DNA of 64,000 nt from Kocuria sp. TGY1127_2 (GTDB lineage Bacteria > Actinomycetota > Actinomycetes > Actinomycetales > Micrococcaceae), in assembly GCF_013394385.1 (NCBI RefSeq), contig NZ_AP022834.1, positions 2,356,001 to 2,420,000 of the forward strand. Direction: 5' to 3'. The notes below the pieces were generated by a model that was not told where the DNA came from, searched no databases, and saw only the letters and a list, made by a program, of their open reading frames with translations. The position numbers and the translations under genes were made by a program. Shown piece by piece: positions 62,704 to 64,000 of this stretch (the first letter of the stretch is position 1; every line of letters starts with the position of its first letter).

Positions 62704-63186
62704 CTAGTCCTCGAGGATCTTGTCGAGCTGGGTCTCCGCTGCCTCTTCGTCGATGTCCCTCGCCAGGGCCACCTCGGAGGAGAGAATTTGCCGAGCTTTG
62801 GACAGCATGCGCTTCTCGCCCGCCGAAAGACCCTTTACTTGTTCGCGGCGCCACAGGTCGCGAACGACCTCGGCAACCTTGAGGACATCGCCGGAGGCGA
62901 GCTTCTCGGAGTTGGCCTTGAAACGGCGGGACCAGTTACTGGCTTCCTCGACGTCCTCGGCCTGAAGTACGTTGATGACCTCTTGGAGGCCCTTCTCATC
63001 AACGACGTCCCGGACGCCCACCATGTCGACGTTGTCCGCCGGAACCTCAATCGTCAGGTCACCCTGTGCGACCTGCAATTTGAGATACATCTTCTCTTCG
63101 CCCTTGACCATGCGAGTCTTGATCTCTTCGATCGTCGCCGCGCCGTGGTGAGGGTATACGACGGTTTCGCCAACCTCAAAAAGCAT
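62704..63186 (-). CDS. carD: CarD-family RNA polymerase-binding regulator
   Basis: 160 aa, full length. N-terminal RNAP-interacting Tudor-like domain ([34 protein letters not shown]) and C-terminal helical DNA-binding domain with the conserved Trp ([15 protein letters not shown]). Stabilises open complexes at rRNA and other promoters; essential in mycobacteria. Ends with its own terminator. Confidence 0.95.
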   Translation of the reverse strand: MLFEVGETVVYPHHGAATIEEIKTRMVKGEEKMYLKLQVAQGDLTIEVPADNVDMVGVRDVVDEKGLQEVINVLQAEDVEEASNWSRRFKANSEKLASGDVLKVAEVVRDLWRREQVKGLSAGEKRMLSKARQILSSEVALARDIDEEAAETQLDKILED

Positions 63187-63488
63187 ATGGATAAACCCCT
63201 TTCAGCCTACCCAGTTTACCACGGCCCATTTACACCAATGAGCCATGAGTTTCCTATAATGAAGCACTGGAAATTCTGAGGCTTTCGCCACCACCGCCAG
63301 TGGGGTGCATCCCTCTAAATCAAGGCACGGCCGCCCTATCGGCCAAGGCCACGGCTTCGGCGCGCCCGCCACGGGCCCCGTTGCCGACGAAGCGTCCACA
63401 AAAAGCGCTAAACTGACCAGGGAATGACTCTGCGGCGCTTTAATCGGGGCGTCGATCGATCCTCGCATCACCACACAAGGAGTGAGAC
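63187..63488. other. Divergent promoter region between carD and the lipoprotein gene
   Basis: 302 bp. No supported gene. It must hold promoters of both genes; a CTATAATG near 63252-63260 on the plus strand resembles a -10, too far from the lipoprotein gene to assign. Confidence 0.4.
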
Positions 63489-64000
63489 GTGAAGTCTTTT
63501 GCTCGCCAGAACGTCAAGCGCGCCGGAGCAACGGTTGCCATTGCGGCGGCGGTTCTGTCCGCCACGGGCTGTGGCTACATTCACCAGCAGCCCACCACGA
63601 TTCATTACGCCGCGTCCGACGGCGTTCATGCGAACGTGGCTGATGCAGAATTCCGGAACCTGATGGTCATAGCCAAGGACAAGGACTCCGCGGGCCGTCT
63701 GCTCGGAACCATCATCAACTCCTCGGACCAGGACATGGACGTCCGGATCGACACGGGCAACGCGACCGCTTCCGTCAGTGTTCCCGCCAACGGCAAGGTT
63801 CAGTTGGAACAGAAGGAAACCATCCTCGACCCCGTCAGCAAGGCTCCGGGTGAACTCCTCGACGGCACCAAGCTTTCGGTCGGATCGCAGAGCACCACCG
63901 CCAACGTTCCGGTTCTGGACGGCACGCTCGATGAGTACAAGGAATACATGCCGAACCTGGCCGAAACGCAGTCCTCGAGCAGCGCCTCGCCCAGCTCCAG
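63489..64000 (+). CDS. Lipoprotein, conserved actinobacterial family (3' end outside window)
   Basis: 170 residues seen, cut by the window edge. GTG 63489 with AAGGAG 6 nt upstream. Signal peptide (KSFARQNVKRAGATVAIAAAV) and lipobox LSATGC, Cys at ~28 as lipid anchor. After it, a beta-rich region (QQPTTIHYAASDGVHANV, RNLMVIAKDKD) typical of the family upstream of carD; the tail turns Ser-rich. Function unknown, perhaps envelope. Confidence 0.82.
   Translation, partial: MKSFARQNVKRAGATVAIAAAVLSATGCGYIHQQPTTIHYAASDGVHANVADAEFRNLMVIAKDKDSAGRLLGTIINSSDQDMDVRIDTGNATASVSVPANGKVQLEQKETILDPVSKAPGELLDGTKLSVGSQSTTANVPVLDGTLDEYKEYMPNLAETQSSSSASPSS

Overview
This is a chromosomal window from a high-GC Gram-positive bacterium. 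Gene content points to the Micrococcaceae (Rothia/Kocuria/Arthrobacter group): actinobacterial SerC, DUF3027 beside a long-form cold-shock protein, DUF3263 beside a LytR_C protein, a CarD regulator, a Gly-Gly-Met-tailed GroEL under CIRCE control, a FemX-type bridge ligase and a c-di-AMP riboswitch ahead of an NlpC/P60 hydrolase. Base composition is moderate, below that of most Kocuria. I cannot name the species from sequence alone.

Layout. 0-5.9 kb: an uncharacterised HNH-repeat protein, an MFS exporter, an MbfA-like ferritin/VIT1 iron exporter, and convergent selO. 6-15.5 kb: sucCD with a strong terminator, an MHS-type transporter, pcrA helicase, a membrane protein, and a PadR-type regulator in tandem with a 14-TM drug exporter. 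15.5-16.6 kb: a gene-poor island holding a 31-codon amphipathic peptide gene with its own promoter, a 10+10 bp palindrome at the predicted start site, an SD and a terminator; tRNA-Arg(CCT) follows. 16.6-24.4 kb: a DUF4031-HD fusion, a small membrane protein, an NlpC/P60 hydrolase behind the riboswitch, tdk and a DtxR/IdeR regulator, serC, an MFS gene with an apparent 5' frameshift, DUF3027 and csp. 24.7-32.6 kb: a two-component system, a lone WXG100 protein, an RNase HI fusion, isochorismate synthase, rlmC and another MFS gene. 32.7-39.7 kb: groEL with CIRCE, LytR_C, DUF3263, ung, thrE and femX. 39.9-46.1 kb: a compact fructose PTS operon fruR-fruK-fruA-ptsI-ptsH carrying the general PTS proteins. 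46.2-53.9 kb: a phosphatase-type mutase, a LysR regulator divergent from a TDT-family channel, a stress-type SDR, tRNA-Thr(TGT), a membrane-anchored DsbA-like protein and a fused trehalose synthase/phosphatase. 54.2-59.6 kb: a complete rRNA operon (16S-23S-5S, minus strand, no spacer tRNA). 60-64 kb: rlmB, cysS, carD and the start of a divergent lipoprotein gene.

Most of the window is core housekeeping. Functional threads include carbon entry and the TCA cycle (fructose PTS, sucCD), stress and envelope maintenance (trehalose, groEL, NlpC under c-di-AMP, FemX, DsbA-like, LytR_C), metal handling (DtxR, MbfA-like, isochorismate synthase) and translation (rrn, rlmB, rlmC, cysS, tRNAs). The least ordinary element is the PSM-alpha-like micro-gene at 15.75-16.08 kb. 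I did not find an unmistakable new multi-gene defence or biosynthetic system, CRISPR, IS or prophage.
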